Source: Burkholderiales bacterium (GTDB lineage: Bacteria > Pseudomonadota > Gammaproteobacteria > Burkholderiales > Burkholderiaceae_C). Taken from it: DNA of 64,000 bases. The notes under the pieces are model-generated. The model worked only from the letters and a program-made list of their open reading frames with translations, was not told the origin of the DNA and ran no database searches. Shown in pieces: positions 1-8,217 of the stretch. The translations under genes and the position numbers were made by a program. The DNA lies in NCBI GenBank assembly GCA_016703325.1, contig JADJCH010000030.1, forward strand, positions 41,112 through 105,111, read 5' to 3'. Every line of letters starts with the position of its first letter. The first letter of the stretch is position 1.

Positions 1-687
1 GTCGCTGCCGTTGTCGTAGGCCCGCTGCGCCAGGGCCTGCGCGGCAGCGCCCAGGTCGTCCACATGCTGCTGCAGCGCGTCGCGCACAGCGGCGGCATCC
101 AGGAACTCGTAGGCCCCGTCGGTGGCCAGCAGGTAGACCTCCCCCACCTCCGCCGTCCAGCTGCCGTAGTCGATCTCGACGCTGGCCGCAGCCCCCAGGG
201 CCCGGCCCAGGTAGGACTCGGCCGAGGACAGCCGCACCCGGTGGTCCTCGGTCAACTGCTCCAGCGCGTGGGGGTGGACGCGGTAGATGCGCGAGTCCCC
301 CACATGCAGCAGGTGCAGCTCCCGGCCCTTGAGAACCAGGGCGCTGAAGGTGCAGACGTAGCCGCGGTCGGGGTGGAAGCGGGCATCGCTGCGCTGCGTC
401 TGCGCATGCAGCCAGGAATTCATCGCCATCAGCACCCGCTGCGCCGCACGGCGCACCGGCCAGGCCTCGGAGGTGTTGTAGTAGTCCTCCAGGAAACCGC
501 GCACCGCTGCGGCACTGGCCACCTGGCTGACCTCGCTGCTGCCGATGCCGTCGGCCAGCGCCACCGCGAGACCCTTGAGCTGCAAGGGCCTGCCTTCGGG
601 CAGCACGGCCCCATGGAAATCCTGGTTGACCGGGTGTCGCCCAGCCAGCGAATGCTGGCCCAGGCTCACCCGCAGCAAGGTGGCCAT
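1..687 (-). CDS. PP2C-family serine/threonine protein phosphatase (C-terminal part outside window)
   Basis: A reverse-strand reading frame starts with ATG at 687 and runs open for 229 codons to the window edge, so the gene is partial. Seen: PP2C metal-site motifs in order, NQD near residue 21, ADGIG around D46, HVGDSRIYR near residue 130 and LLATDGAYEF near residue 190. PP2C enzymes remove phosphate from Ser/Thr with two metal ions. In Burkholderiales, nitrate/nitrite clusters often carry a fused phosphatase-kinase protein at this place; I infer the missing part could be a kinase domain. It lies 61 bases downstream of the nitrite channel gene on the same strand and may share its transcript. 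The phosphatase fold is confident; the fusion is a guess. Confidence 0.8.
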   Translation of the reverse strand, partial: MATLLRVSLGQHSLAGRHPVNQDFHGAVLPEGRPLQLKGLAVALADGIGSSEVSQVASAAAVRGFLEDYYNTSEAWPVRRAAQRVLMAMNSWLHAQTQRSDARFHPDRGYVCTFSALVLKGRELHLLHVGDSRIYRVHPHALEQLTEDHRVRLSSAESYLGRALGAAASVEIDYGSWTAEVGEVYLLATDGAYEFLDAAAVRDALQQHVDDLGAAAQALAQRAYDNGSD

Positions 688-748
688 CTTCAACCGCCTG
701 CGATCTGCGCACTGCCGGACAGGCTGCGCATGCTCAAGCCCCCCGCCT

Positions 749-1585
749 TCACGCTGCCTGGATGCGCTTGGGCGCCTTCTTGTAGTGGGTGGAGTACAAC
801 GTGGCGCCCACAAAGGTCAGGCCGCCCACCAGGTTGCCCAGCACGGTGGGGATCTCGTTCCACAGCATGTAGTCCATGAAGGTGAACTGGCCACCCAGCA
901 TCAGGCCGGAGGGGAACAGGTACATGTTGACGATGCTGTGCTCGAAACCCATGTAGAAGAACACCAGGATGGGCATCCACATCGCGATCACCTTGCCGGA
1001 CACGCTGGTGGACATCATCGCGGCCACCACGCCGGTGGAGACCATCCAGTTGCACATCACCGCCCGCACGAACAGCGTCAGCATGCCGCCCGCGCCGTGC
1101 GCAGCGTAGCCGACCGTGCGGCCCTCGCCGATGTGGCCGATCTTCTGGCCGACGGCGTTGGGCGCCTCGGTGAAGCCGCTGGTGAAGATGATGGCCATGA
1201 ACACCGCCACCGTCATTGCACCGGCGAAGTTGCCGCAGAACACCAGCGACCAGTTGCGCATCACACCGCTCCAGGTCGCACCGGGGCGCTTGTCCATCAC
1301 CGCCAGCGGGGCCAGCGTGAACACCCCCGTGAGCAAATCGAAACCCAGCAGGTAGAGGATGCAGAAACCCACCGGAAACAGCAGCGCACCGATCAGCGGG
1401 TTGCCGGTGTTGACCGTGACCGTCACGGCAAAGGCCGCTGCCAGGGCCAGGATGGCGCCGGCCATGTAGGCCCGGATGAGGGTGTCCTTGGTGGACATCA
1501 GCAGCTTGGATTCACCGGCGTCCACCATCTTGGTGACGAACTCGGAAGGGGCGAGGTAGGCCATGAGGGTCTTTCCAGCCTCCAT
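749..1585 (-). CDS. nirC: Formate/nitrite transporter family channel (NirC/FocA type)
   Basis: 278 residues, the usual length of the FNT family, with about six hydrophobic spans and the FNT-like segments GFDLLTGVF, VFCGNFAGA and CNWMVSTGV. FNT proteins are pentameric inner-membrane channels for formate, nitrite or related anions. The neighbours are nirB, nirD and a nitrate-responsive antiterminator, so nitrite uptake is the likely role, though the sequence alone does not exclude formate. An internal ATG at 1564 (MAYLAPSEF) is an alternative start. A sigma-54-type promoter lies about 223 bases upstream of the start codon, leaving a long untranslated leader. Confidence 0.85.
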   Translation of the reverse strand: MEAGKTLMAYLAPSEFVTKMVDAGESKLLMSTKDTLIRAYMAGAILALAAAFAVTVTVNTGNPLIGALLFPVGFCILYLLGFDLLTGVFTLAPLAVMDKRPGATWSGVMRNWSLVFCGNFAGAMTVAVFMAIIFTSGFTEAPNAVGQKIGHIGEGRTVGYAAHGAGGMLTLFVRAVMCNWMVSTGVVAAMMSTSVSGKVIAMWMPILVFFYMGFEHSIVNMYLFPSGLMLGGQFTFMDYMLWNEIPTVLGNLVGGLTFVGATLYSTHYKKAPKRIQAA

Positions 1586-1807
1586 CGCTCAGCACTGCAC
1601 TCGTGGTGGTGAGCGGCATGAAGGCCCTGGGTCAAGGAAACAAGAGCTGGGCGGCTGAAGCAGCACCGTGCGGCAAACCAACTCGCCATCGTGTGCGGCC
1701 ATGTGCCCTGCGATTGCAGTTCAGCGGGAGCCAGCTGAGGCATCTCTGCCGCATACCGGTTCAATCCAGACCTTCATCGGTCTGTTTCGCCGCATCAGTT
1801 CACATGA
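1586..1807 (-). promoter_or_regulatory. Long 5' leader of the nitrite channel gene with a hexaloop hairpin
   Basis: This is part of the 339-base gap between the channel gene and nasR; no gene is seen in it. On the minus strand, 1784-1767 folds into a perfect 6-bp stem (CAGACC/GGTCTG) closing a six-base loop GATGAA. ANTAR proteins such as NasR act on paired hairpins with six-base loops in leaders. Here loop position 4 is G, as expected, but position 1 is G rather than the conserved A, so this is only a candidate target. Confidence 0.4.
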
Positions 1808-1823
1808 AGCAAATTTTGGGCCA
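1808..1823 (-). promoter_or_regulatory. Sigma-54 (-24/-12) promoter for the nitrite channel gene
   Basis: Read on the minus strand the site is TGGCCC-AAAAT-TTGCT, which matches the sigma-54 consensus TGGCAC-N5-TTGCW with the correct GG-to-GC spacing. It predicts a transcript start near 1796, about 210 bases before the gene. Together with the equivalent site upstream of nirB it suggests NtrC-type nitrogen control. Confidence 0.65.
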
Positions 1824-1924
1824 CCGGCAAACAGGGAACTGCGGGACGCTGCGCTCTGCTGCCTGGGGTCGAGCGCCGGCACAGCGATGGTGCAGTGCAA
1901 CCTCAGTCGATGCACCAGATGTGC

Positions 1925-3379
1925 TCACCTGCCCCGAGACGGATCCGCACCGCCGCGCAACGCGCCCGGAGTACGGCGTTGCCCTGCATCGGGCTCTCGC
2001 CCCGTACCCGAAACCACTTGGCTGAGGTCAGGCAGCGCCAGCAAGGCCTGCGCCACCTCGACGAGGCGGCGGTTCTGATCCATCGAAGCCTTCTGCAGCG
2101 TACGGAAGGCCAGTTCCTCGCTCAGCCCGATGCGCGACATCAGCACGGCTTTGGCACGGTCAACCAACCTGCGTTCGGCCAGTGTGCGGCGGGTGGCCTC
2201 CAGTTCGGCCTCGACCTGTGACAGCCGTGCCGACTGCTGGCGCAACAGCTCCTGCAGTCCTGCGGCCTCGGGGTGAGCAGCCGCCGGGTCGTCGATCCAG
2301 GAGGCTGGGGCCGTTGCCTGGATCAGCGTCGGCACCGGCTGTGTGGGCAGCTCCGGATCCAAAAAACGCGCCGCCGCGTCGGCATGCGCCGGCGGGCGTT
2401 GCCGCAGATGCAGCAGCAGGCCCTGCGAATCCTGCAGCTCCTGTTCGGCCTGCAGCACCTGCCGGTCGCACTCCTCGCGCAGCTGCCGGACCAGCTCTTC
2501 CTGCAGCCGCCTCAGGCCACCGATGCGTTGACTGCACACCTCAAACCAGACGTCACACTCCCGCGGCTCCAGCGCTGCCCCGCTGCGCGCGCTGCACAGC
2601 CGGCGCCTCAGGCGTTCCAGATGAATCAGTTCCGGCGCCTGCTGCGCGGCGTTCCAGCGCTCCAGCAGTTCACCCTGCACAAACGCTTCGAACACGCCCA
2701 GGCTGCGCTCCTGCGCGTCGATCAGACTGTGAAGCTGCTGTTGACGAACCTCATCACAGCGGCCGCCGGCAAACAGCTCAACACCCACCAGCCGCTCCTG
2801 CCCCGTCAGCTCCGTGCCCTGCACCAAATGCAACAGGGCCACCAGCAGCCGGGAGATGGCCGGCAGCAGCGCCGCATCGGCCAGCTCGCCGATCAACTCC
2901 AGCAACCCGCCGATCAAACGGCTGTAGGCCGACACTGCCTCAACCGCAGAGACCTGTCGGGACTGGATGCGCCCGCGCAGCTCGTCCAGGCCCTCCAGAC
3001 CCAACAACGCCCAGGCCATCAGGTCCAGCATGCGGGCACTGGAACCCTGCTGGGCCGACACGTGATGGGAAAAGCCGGCGCGCAGGGCCTGTTCGGCTGC
3101 GGCGGCTTCGTGCACCGCCTGCTCGCGCAACTGGACAAAGCGGGTTCCGCCGGTGCTCAGGCAAACGCTGGAGGCGCCCCGCTCGGTCTGCAGCACGTGG
3201 ATCAGCCGACCGATCTGGTCCACCAACTCGGCGCGCCGCGCCAGGCGACGCGCCGAATCGATCTGCAGACGCTTGGAGCTGAGCAGCAGCGTGGACACCG
3301 ACAAGGTGTCGCTCGGCGGCAGCGCTGGAACCGGGGACGAGTCCTCGGATTGGGCAGGATTTGAGCGGCGATCGGTCAT
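1925..3379 (-). CDS. nasR: NIT-ANTAR nitrate-responsive transcription antiterminator (NasR-like)
   Basis: About 484 residues from the ATG at 3379; an upstream in-frame extension to 3436 is less likely because MTDRRSNPAQ looks like a natural N-terminus. The large N-terminal region, with the segment VLQTERGASSVCLS, matches a NIT (nitrate/nitrite-sensing) domain. A predicted coiled stretch (LSQVEAELEATRRTL) leads into a C-terminal ANTAR RNA-binding domain (RLVDRAKAVLMSR ... AFRTLQKASM). In Klebsiella, NasR binds leader RNA hairpins when nitrate is present and prevents termination before the nas operon. It sits between nirD and the channel gene, so control of both is the natural inference. Confidence 0.88.
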   Translation of the reverse strand: MTDRRSNPAQSEDSSPVPALPPSDTLSVSTLLLSSKRLQIDSARRLARRAELVDQIGRLIHVLQTERGASSVCLSTGGTRFVQLREQAVHEAAAAEQALRAGFSHHVSAQQGSSARMLDLMAWALLGLEGLDELRGRIQSRQVSAVEAVSAYSRLIGGLLELIGELADAALLPAISRLLVALLHLVQGTELTGQERLVGVELFAGGRCDEVRQQQLHSLIDAQERSLGVFEAFVQGELLERWNAAQQAPELIHLERLRRRLCSARSGAALEPRECDVWFEVCSQRIGGLRRLQEELVRQLREECDRQVLQAEQELQDSQGLLLHLRQRPPAHADAAARFLDPELPTQPVPTLIQATAPASWIDDPAAAHPEAAGLQELLRQQSARLSQVEAELEATRRTLAERRLVDRAKAVLMSRIGLSEELAFRTLQKASMDQNRRLVEVAQALLALPDLSQVVSGTGREPDAGQRRTPGALRGGADPSRGR

Positions 3380-3487
3380 CGCCGCAGAGTATCGGTCAAG
3401 CCGGGCCGCGGCGGGTTGGTGGGCCCGCTGCATCATCAGGACCTCATGAAGGCCTCATGAAGGCCTCATCAATGTCTCATCAATGCC

Positions 3488-3823
3488 TCAACAGGCCACC
3501 AGCAGGCGATCACCCTCGCAGCGCACCTGCCAGGCCCGCACCGACTGTTCCGGTGCCTCCAGGCATTCGCCGGTGGCCAGGTCGAAATGGTTCTTGTACA
3601 TCGGCGAGGCCACCACGATGCGTTCCCCCAGGTTGCCCACCAGCCCCCGCGCAAGAATGCTGGCGCCGGACTTGGGGTCGATGTTGTCGATGGCGTAGAA
3701 GCGGTCTCTGCCGACGCGGAAGACGGCCACATGGCGGTCTTCCACCCGGGCGCACACACCTGTGTTGGGCAGGATGGCATCGGCCGCGCAGACGGCGGTC
3801 CAGTTCAAGGTATCGGTGGTCAT
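3488..3823 (-). CDS. nirD: Nitrite reductase [NAD(P)H] small subunit
   Basis: 111 residues, the normal size of NirD. The protein has the Rieske-like fold pattern (DRFYAIDNIDP, ASPMYKNHFDLATGECLE) but lacks the Cys-His cluster ligands of true Rieske proteins, as is typical of NirD. It partners NirB in the cytoplasmic six-electron reduction of nitrite to ammonium. The ATG at 3823 lies 34 bases after the nirB stop, so the two form one transcription unit in the order nirB-nirD. Confidence 0.93.
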   Translation of the reverse strand: MTTDTLNWTAVCAADAILPNTGVCARVEDRHVAVFRVGRDRFYAIDNIDPKSGASILARGLVGNLGERIVVASPMYKNHFDLATGECLEAPEQSVRAWQVRCEGDRLLVAC

Positions 3824-3857
3824 GGCAGTGAGGTCCTTGGACGCAGGTCGGGTCGAT

Positions 3858-6380
3858 TCAGCTCGGCTGCAGGTCTGTGGCGCGTTCTTCCGGCAGCGCG
3901 GGTCGGATCTGGCCGCGCTCCTTCACGAAGACGATGCGCTCGTCGGCCACGTCGCTGTTGACGAAGCTGCGGAAGCGCCGGCGCACCTCCGGCGTGGTCA
4001 CCGCGGTCTTCCATTCGCACTGGTAGTGGTCCACGACGTGCTGCATCTGCGCCTCCAGCTCGGCGGCCAGGTCCAGCTTGTCGTCGATCAACACCTCCTT
4101 CAGGTATCCCAGGCCACCTTCCAGGTTTTCGCGCCAGGTGCTGGTGCGCTGCAGGCGATCCGCGGTGCGCACGTAGAACATCAGGAAGCGATCGATCAGC
4201 TGGATCAGCCGTTCCTTGCTCAGGTCGCTGGCGATCAGCTCGGCGTGGCGCGGCTTCATGCCGCCGTTGCCGCAGACGTAGAGGTTCCAGCCCTTGTCGG
4301 TGGCGATCACGCCCACGTCCTTGCCCTGCGCCTCGGCGCACTCGCGGGTGCAGCCGGACACGCCGAACTTGATCTTGTGCGGCGCGCGCAGGCCCTTGTA
4401 GCGGTTCTCCAGCTCCACGGCCAGGCCCACCGAGTTGTCCACGCCATAGCGGCACCAGGTCGAACCGACGCAGGACTTCACCGTGCGCAGCGACTTGCCG
4501 TAGGCGTGGCCGCTCTCGAAGCCGGCGGCGATCAGCTCCTCCCAGATCAGCGGCAGCTGCTCGACGCGGGCACCGAACAGGTCCACCCGCGCACCGCCGG
4601 TCATCTTGGTGTACAGGCCGTACTTCTTGGCCACCTGGCCCACGGCGATCAGTCCGTCGGGCGTGACCTCGCCGCCGGGCATGCGCGGCACCACCGAGTA
4701 GCTGCCGTCCTTCTGGATGTTGCCCAGGTAGTAGTCGTTGCTGTCCTGCAGAGCGGCCAGCTCGGGCTTGAGGACGAAGTCGTTCCAGCAGGAGGCCAGT
4801 ACGGATGCGGCCGCGGGCTTGCAGATGTCGCAGCCCAGACCCTTGCCGTGTTTGGCCAGCAGTTCGTCGAAGGTCTTGATCCGGCCGACGCGGATCAGGT
4901 GGTAGAGCTCCTGGCGCGAATAGGCGAAGTGCTCGCAGAGGTGGTTGTTGACCGCCAGGCCGCGCTTGGCCATCTCTGCCTTCATGATCTGCGTGACCAG
5001 CGGCACGCAGCCGCCGCAGGTGGCGCCCGCCTGGGTGCAGGCCTTGAGCTGGCCGATGGTGGTGCAGCCCTCGCCCACCGCCGCGGCGATCCGGCCCTTG
5101 CTGACGTTGTTGCAGGAGCAGATCTGCGCGCTGTCGGGCAGGGCATCGGCCCCCAGGCCGGGCTTGGCCTTGCCGTCGCTGGAGGGCAGGATCAGGAACT
5201 CCGGGTCCTCCGGCAGGGCAATGCCGTTGAGCGCCATCTGCAGCAGGGTGCCGTATTCGGCTGCGTCACCGATCAGCACCGCACCGATCAGCTGCTTGCC
5301 GTCCGGGCTGACGACGATCTTCTTGTAGATCCGGCGGAGCTCGTCGGTGTAGCTGAAGGTCTTGCAGCGCGGCGTCTTGCCGTGGGCGTCGCCGATCGAG
5401 GCCACGTCCACCCCCATCAGCTTGAGCTTGGTGCTCATGTCTGCACCCAGGAACTGTGCATCGGCCTGCCCGGCGATGTGCCGGGCCGCCACCCGAGCCA
5501 TGTCGTAGCCGGGCGCCACCAGGCCGAAGGTCTGGTCGTTCCAGCTGGCGCACTCACCGATGGCGTAGACGTCGTGGTCGGCGGTACGGCAGTGGTGGTC
5601 GATCACTGCTCCGCCGCGCGGGCCGATGGCCAGCGCGCACTGCCTGGCCAGTTCATCGCGCGGGCGGATGCCGGCCGAGAACACGATCATGTCGGTTTCC
5701 AGCCAGCTGCCGTCGGCAAAAACCATGCGGTGGTACGCCGAGGCGCCGTCGGTGATCTTGACGGTCTCGCAGCTGGTGTGCACCTGCACCCCCAGCGCCT
5801 CGATCCTGCTGCGCAGGACCTTGCCCCCGGCCTCGTCGATCTGCACGGCCATCAGCCGCGGCGCGAACTCCACCACGTGGGTCTCCAGACCCATGTCGCG
5901 CAGCGCCTTGGCGCACTCCAGGCCGAGCAGCCCCCCGCCGATGACCACGCCGCGCCGACTGCGGGCGCCGCGGGCCTTCATCGCCTCCAGATCCTCGATG
6001 GTGCGGTAAACGAAGATGTCGTCGCGGTCGCGCCCCGGCACCGAAGGCACAAAAGGGTAGGAGCCGGTGGCCAGCACCAGTTTGTCGTAGGCCAGCACTT
6101 CGCCGTCCACCGTCGTCACGGTGTTGCGACGCCGTTCAATGGCCGCGGCGCGCGACTTCAGCCGCAGCGAATAGCCGGTTCGCTCAAAAAAACCGGGCTC
6201 GACCAGCGAAAGGTCGGCTGCGGTTTTGCCCGAGAAAAACTCGGACAGATGCACCCGGTCGTAGGCAGGCCGGGGCTCCTCGCAGAGCACGGTGACCTCG
6301 GCGCCGGTGACACCGGCTTCGACGAGAGACTCAAGGAACTTATGGCCCACCATGCCGTGGCCGACGAGAACGATCTTCAT
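3858..6380 (-). CDS. nirB: Assimilatory nitrite reductase [NAD(P)H] large subunit
   Basis: 840 residues from ATG 6380, where MKIVLVGHGMVGHKFLE gives the expected N-terminal FAD-binding site; the reading frame continues upstream without a credible start. Domains in order: a pyridine-nucleotide-disulfide oxidoreductase part with GGGLLGLECAKAL, a BFD-like [2Fe-2S] region (CSCNN ... CGGC), nitrite/sulfite reductase ferredoxin-like half-domains, and the siroheme/[4Fe-4S] cysteines CVGSTWC and CGVSGCTREC. It reduces nitrite to ammonium with NAD(P)H in the cytoplasm. The operon is nirB-nirD. A sigma-54 promoter and a leader of roughly 200 bases precede it. Confidence 0.95.
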   Translation of the reverse strand: MKIVLVGHGMVGHKFLESLVEAGVTGAEVTVLCEEPRPAYDRVHLSEFFSGKTAADLSLVEPGFFERTGYSLRLKSRAAAIERRRNTVTTVDGEVLAYDKLVLATGSYPFVPSVPGRDRDDIFVYRTIEDLEAMKARGARSRRGVVIGGGLLGLECAKALRDMGLETHVVEFAPRLMAVQIDEAGGKVLRSRIEALGVQVHTSCETVKITDGASAYHRMVFADGSWLETDMIVFSAGIRPRDELARQCALAIGPRGGAVIDHHCRTADHDVYAIGECASWNDQTFGLVAPGYDMARVAARHIAGQADAQFLGADMSTKLKLMGVDVASIGDAHGKTPRCKTFSYTDELRRIYKKIVVSPDGKQLIGAVLIGDAAEYGTLLQMALNGIALPEDPEFLILPSSDGKAKPGLGADALPDSAQICSCNNVSKGRIAAAVGEGCTTIGQLKACTQAGATCGGCVPLVTQIMKAEMAKRGLAVNNHLCEHFAYSRQELYHLIRVGRIKTFDELLAKHGKGLGCDICKPAAASVLASCWNDFVLKPELAALQDSNDYYLGNIQKDGSYSVVPRMPGGEVTPDGLIAVGQVAKKYGLYTKMTGGARVDLFGARVEQLPLIWEELIAAGFESGHAYGKSLRTVKSCVGSTWCRYGVDNSVGLAVELENRYKGLRAPHKIKFGVSGCTRECAEAQGKDVGVIATDKGWNLYVCGNGGMKPRHAELIASDLSKERLIQLIDRFLMFYVRTADRLQRTSTWRENLEGGLGYLKEVLIDDKLDLAAELEAQMQHVVDHYQCEWKTAVTTPEVRRRFRSFVNSDVADERIVFVKERGQIRPALPEERATDLQPS

Positions 6381-6588
6381 GCTGATCCTGCGATCCTGGA
6401 TTGGGGCGGACCTGGGACCACGCGTCAGCGCAGCACCCGTCGGGCCACCCGGTCTGCCGCAGCGCCCACTTGCGCAGGCACCTGCAGACAGACGCAAGTG
6501 AATGGAATGCGAATGAACAACTCCGCCATCTTCAGCGGGGGTCTTGGTCGCTGTTCCAGCAGCCATACCGAAACGACAACCAGAGTTA
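6381..6588 (-). promoter_or_regulatory. nirB 5' leader with three predicted hairpins
   Basis: No gene is seen between nirB and the divergent gene at 6858 (477 bases). On the minus strand the leader contains, in transcript order: a hairpin at 6563-6550 with stem GCTG/CAGC and six-base loop CTGGAA, a hairpin at 6538-6523 with stem CCGCT/GGCGG and six-base loop GAAGAT, and a perfect 8-bp stem CACTTGCG/CGCAAGTG at 6500-6467. Two adjacent hexaloop hairpins before a larger hairpin is the layout of ANTAR-controlled leaders. Loop position 4 is G in both, but the conserved A at position 1 is absent. Confidence 0.45.
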
Positions 6589-6604
6589 AGCAAACGCCGT
6601 TCCA
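6589..6604 (-). promoter_or_regulatory. Sigma-54 (-24/-12) promoter of nirBD
   Basis: Minus-strand sequence TGGAAC-GGCGT-TTGCT fits the sigma-54 consensus with exact spacing. It lies about 209 bases upstream of the nirB ATG. Klebsiella nasF combines a sigma-54/NtrC promoter with NasR antitermination; the same combination is predicted here. Confidence 0.7.
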
Positions 6605-6857
6605 GGCCTGATCGGCATCAAGGTATCCAGGCATGGACGCCCGCCGGCAGCGTCTCCTCCCACCCCAGAGCCTGAAAACGGGCTGGAGGCGGTTCCGTCA
6701 GGCACCGGTTCGGCGCAGAGCTCACCGCCTTGGTGCGTGCACGCCTTGCACCTGCGCGCTTGCGAACTCTCGCGCGGCTGAGGCGGCCCCAGCCTTGCGG
6801 GTTCCGATAGAGTGCAGGCTCGCCAGCGATCCCTCCACCACCTCCATCGCATCTCCC

Positions 6858-7679
6858 ATGAGTCGCCTGCACAGCGAATGCCGCCGCCTCTACCTGCTGG
6901 CGCAAGCTTCCAGCGCCGCAACAGGTGTCGCAGATGCCTGGGTGAACGCCGACGCTCAGACCCGCACCCTGATGCTGCAAATGGACGGAACCGGCGGTTG
7001 GCCCGCGCTGGGGGGGCTTTGGCGCGCCGTGCAGGAGACGCTGGAACTGCCCGCCCCGGCCATTGCGGTGTCAGGCAGGGAAGGGATGCAGCTGTGGTTC
7101 TCGCTGGCAGAACCCCTGCCGCTGCCGCTGGCCCGCGCCTTCCTGGCCGGACTGCGGCGTCGCTTTCTGGCCGATGTCCGATCGCAGCGGCTGCAGCAAT
7201 GGCCGCCGGAGCAGGAGAACATCGCTCCAGGCCCACCGCCCCAGGTGCCGGCCCGCTGCAGCCCCAGTCCAGATTCAGGCGAGAACCAGGCCGATGGCGA
7301 GCGCTGGTCCGCCTTTGTCGCCGCCGATCTGGCGCCGATGTTCGATGACGAGCCCTGGCTGGAGCTGGCGCCGAACCCGGATGGCCAGGCCGAGCTGCTG
7401 GCCCGGCTGCGCAGCATTCCGCTGGCCGACGTCCGGCGCTGCCTGGCGCTCTGGGAGTCTGAGGCGGCCACCGCTCAGCCGCCTGCGGCCATGGCTGCGT
7501 CTGCAGCGCAGCCTTCGGCGCCGGTGGAATGGGCGTCCACCCACAACCCCGCCCACAACCCTTCCAGCGCCAGCGATCCGCGCCAGTTCCTGCAGGAGGT
7601 GATGACCGATCCCCAGGTGCCGCTGGCCCTGCGCATCGAGGCCGCACGCGCCCTGTTGTCCCCTTACCCCAACCGCTGA
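6858..7679 (+). CDS. Conserved hypothetical protein
   Basis: 273 residues from ATG 6858 (MSRLHSECRRLYLL); the frame is open further upstream, but this start begins the most regular sequence. I recognise no domain. The N-terminal half (about 1-120) looks globular, with an Arg/Leu-rich segment FLAGLRRRFLADVRSQRL. The middle is Pro-rich and probably a linker. The C-terminal region ends with an amphipathic stretch (ALRIEAARALLSPY). It lies 18 bases before the glutathione peroxidase gene on the same strand and is probably co-transcribed with it. It is divergent from nirB. No function can be assigned. Confidence 0.65.
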   Translation: MSRLHSECRRLYLLAQASSAATGVADAWVNADAQTRTLMLQMDGTGGWPALGGLWRAVQETLELPAPAIAVSGREGMQLWFSLAEPLPLPLARAFLAGLRRRFLADVRSQRLQQWPPEQENIAPGPPPQVPARCSPSPDSGENQADGERWSAFVAADLAPMFDDEPWLELAPNPDGQAELLARLRSIPLADVRRCLALWESEAATAQPPAAMAASAAQPSAPVEWASTHNPAHNPSSASDPRQFLQEVMTDPQVPLALRIEAARALLSPYPNR

Positions 7680-7697
7680 CCCGTTGAAGGACTCCCC

Positions 7698-8183
7698 ATG
7701 AACCTGGACCAGATCGACGTCTCCCGCATCGACGGGCGCTGCCACCCGATGGCCGAATTCGCCGGCAAGACCTTGCTGGTGGTCAACGTGGCCAGCCGCT
7801 GCGGCTTCACGTCACAGTACGCCGGGCTGGAGGAGTTGCAGCGCCGCTACGCCGACCGCGGGCTGGTGGTGCTGGGTTTTCCCTGCGACCAGTTCGGCCA
7901 CCAGGAGCCGGGAGACGAGGCAGAGATTCAGGCCTTCTGCAGCCTGACCTACGACGTCAGCTTCCCGATGTTCCGCAAGGTCGAGGTCAACGGCAGCGGC
8001 ACCCATGCGCTGTTCGGCTGGCTCAAGGAGGCCGCCCCCGGCCTGCTGGGCAGCGAAGGGATCAAGTGGAACTTCACCAAGTTCCTGGTGTCGGCAGACC
8101 GTCGCAAGGTCAAGCGGTATGCCCCGGCCACCCCGCCGCAGGCCTTGGAAGCCGACCTGGAGGCGCTGCTGCCCCAGGGCTGA
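7698..8183 (+). CDS. Glutathione peroxidase (thiol peroxidase of the GPx family)
   Basis: 161 residues, normal for bacterial GPx. The peroxidatic cysteine is C35 in NVASRCGFT, the FPCDQFGHQEPG segment carries the Gln of the catalytic site, and KWNFTKFLV supplies the Trp and Asn. It reduces hydroperoxides in the cytoplasm; many bacterial members use thioredoxin rather than glutathione, and the sequence does not settle which. It follows the hypothetical gene by 18 bases and is convergent with the binding-protein gene beyond it. Confidence 0.92.
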   Translation: MNLDQIDVSRIDGRCHPMAEFAGKTLLVVNVASRCGFTSQYAGLEELQRRYADRGLVVLGFPCDQFGHQEPGDEAEIQAFCSLTYDVSFPMFRKVEVNGSGTHALFGWLKEAAPGLLGSEGIKWNFTKFLVSADRRKVKRYAPATPPQALEADLEALLPQG

Positions 8184-8217
8184 AAAGCCTGGACAGCGCG
8201 GGTTGCGCTGCCAGCGG

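Noticed and set aside
2182..3364. Long plus-strand open frames opposite the NIT-ANTAR gene and similar long antisense frames throughout.
   Set aside because: They are composition artefacts of GC-rich coding DNA, with Arg/Pro/Gln-rich translations and no recognisable domains.
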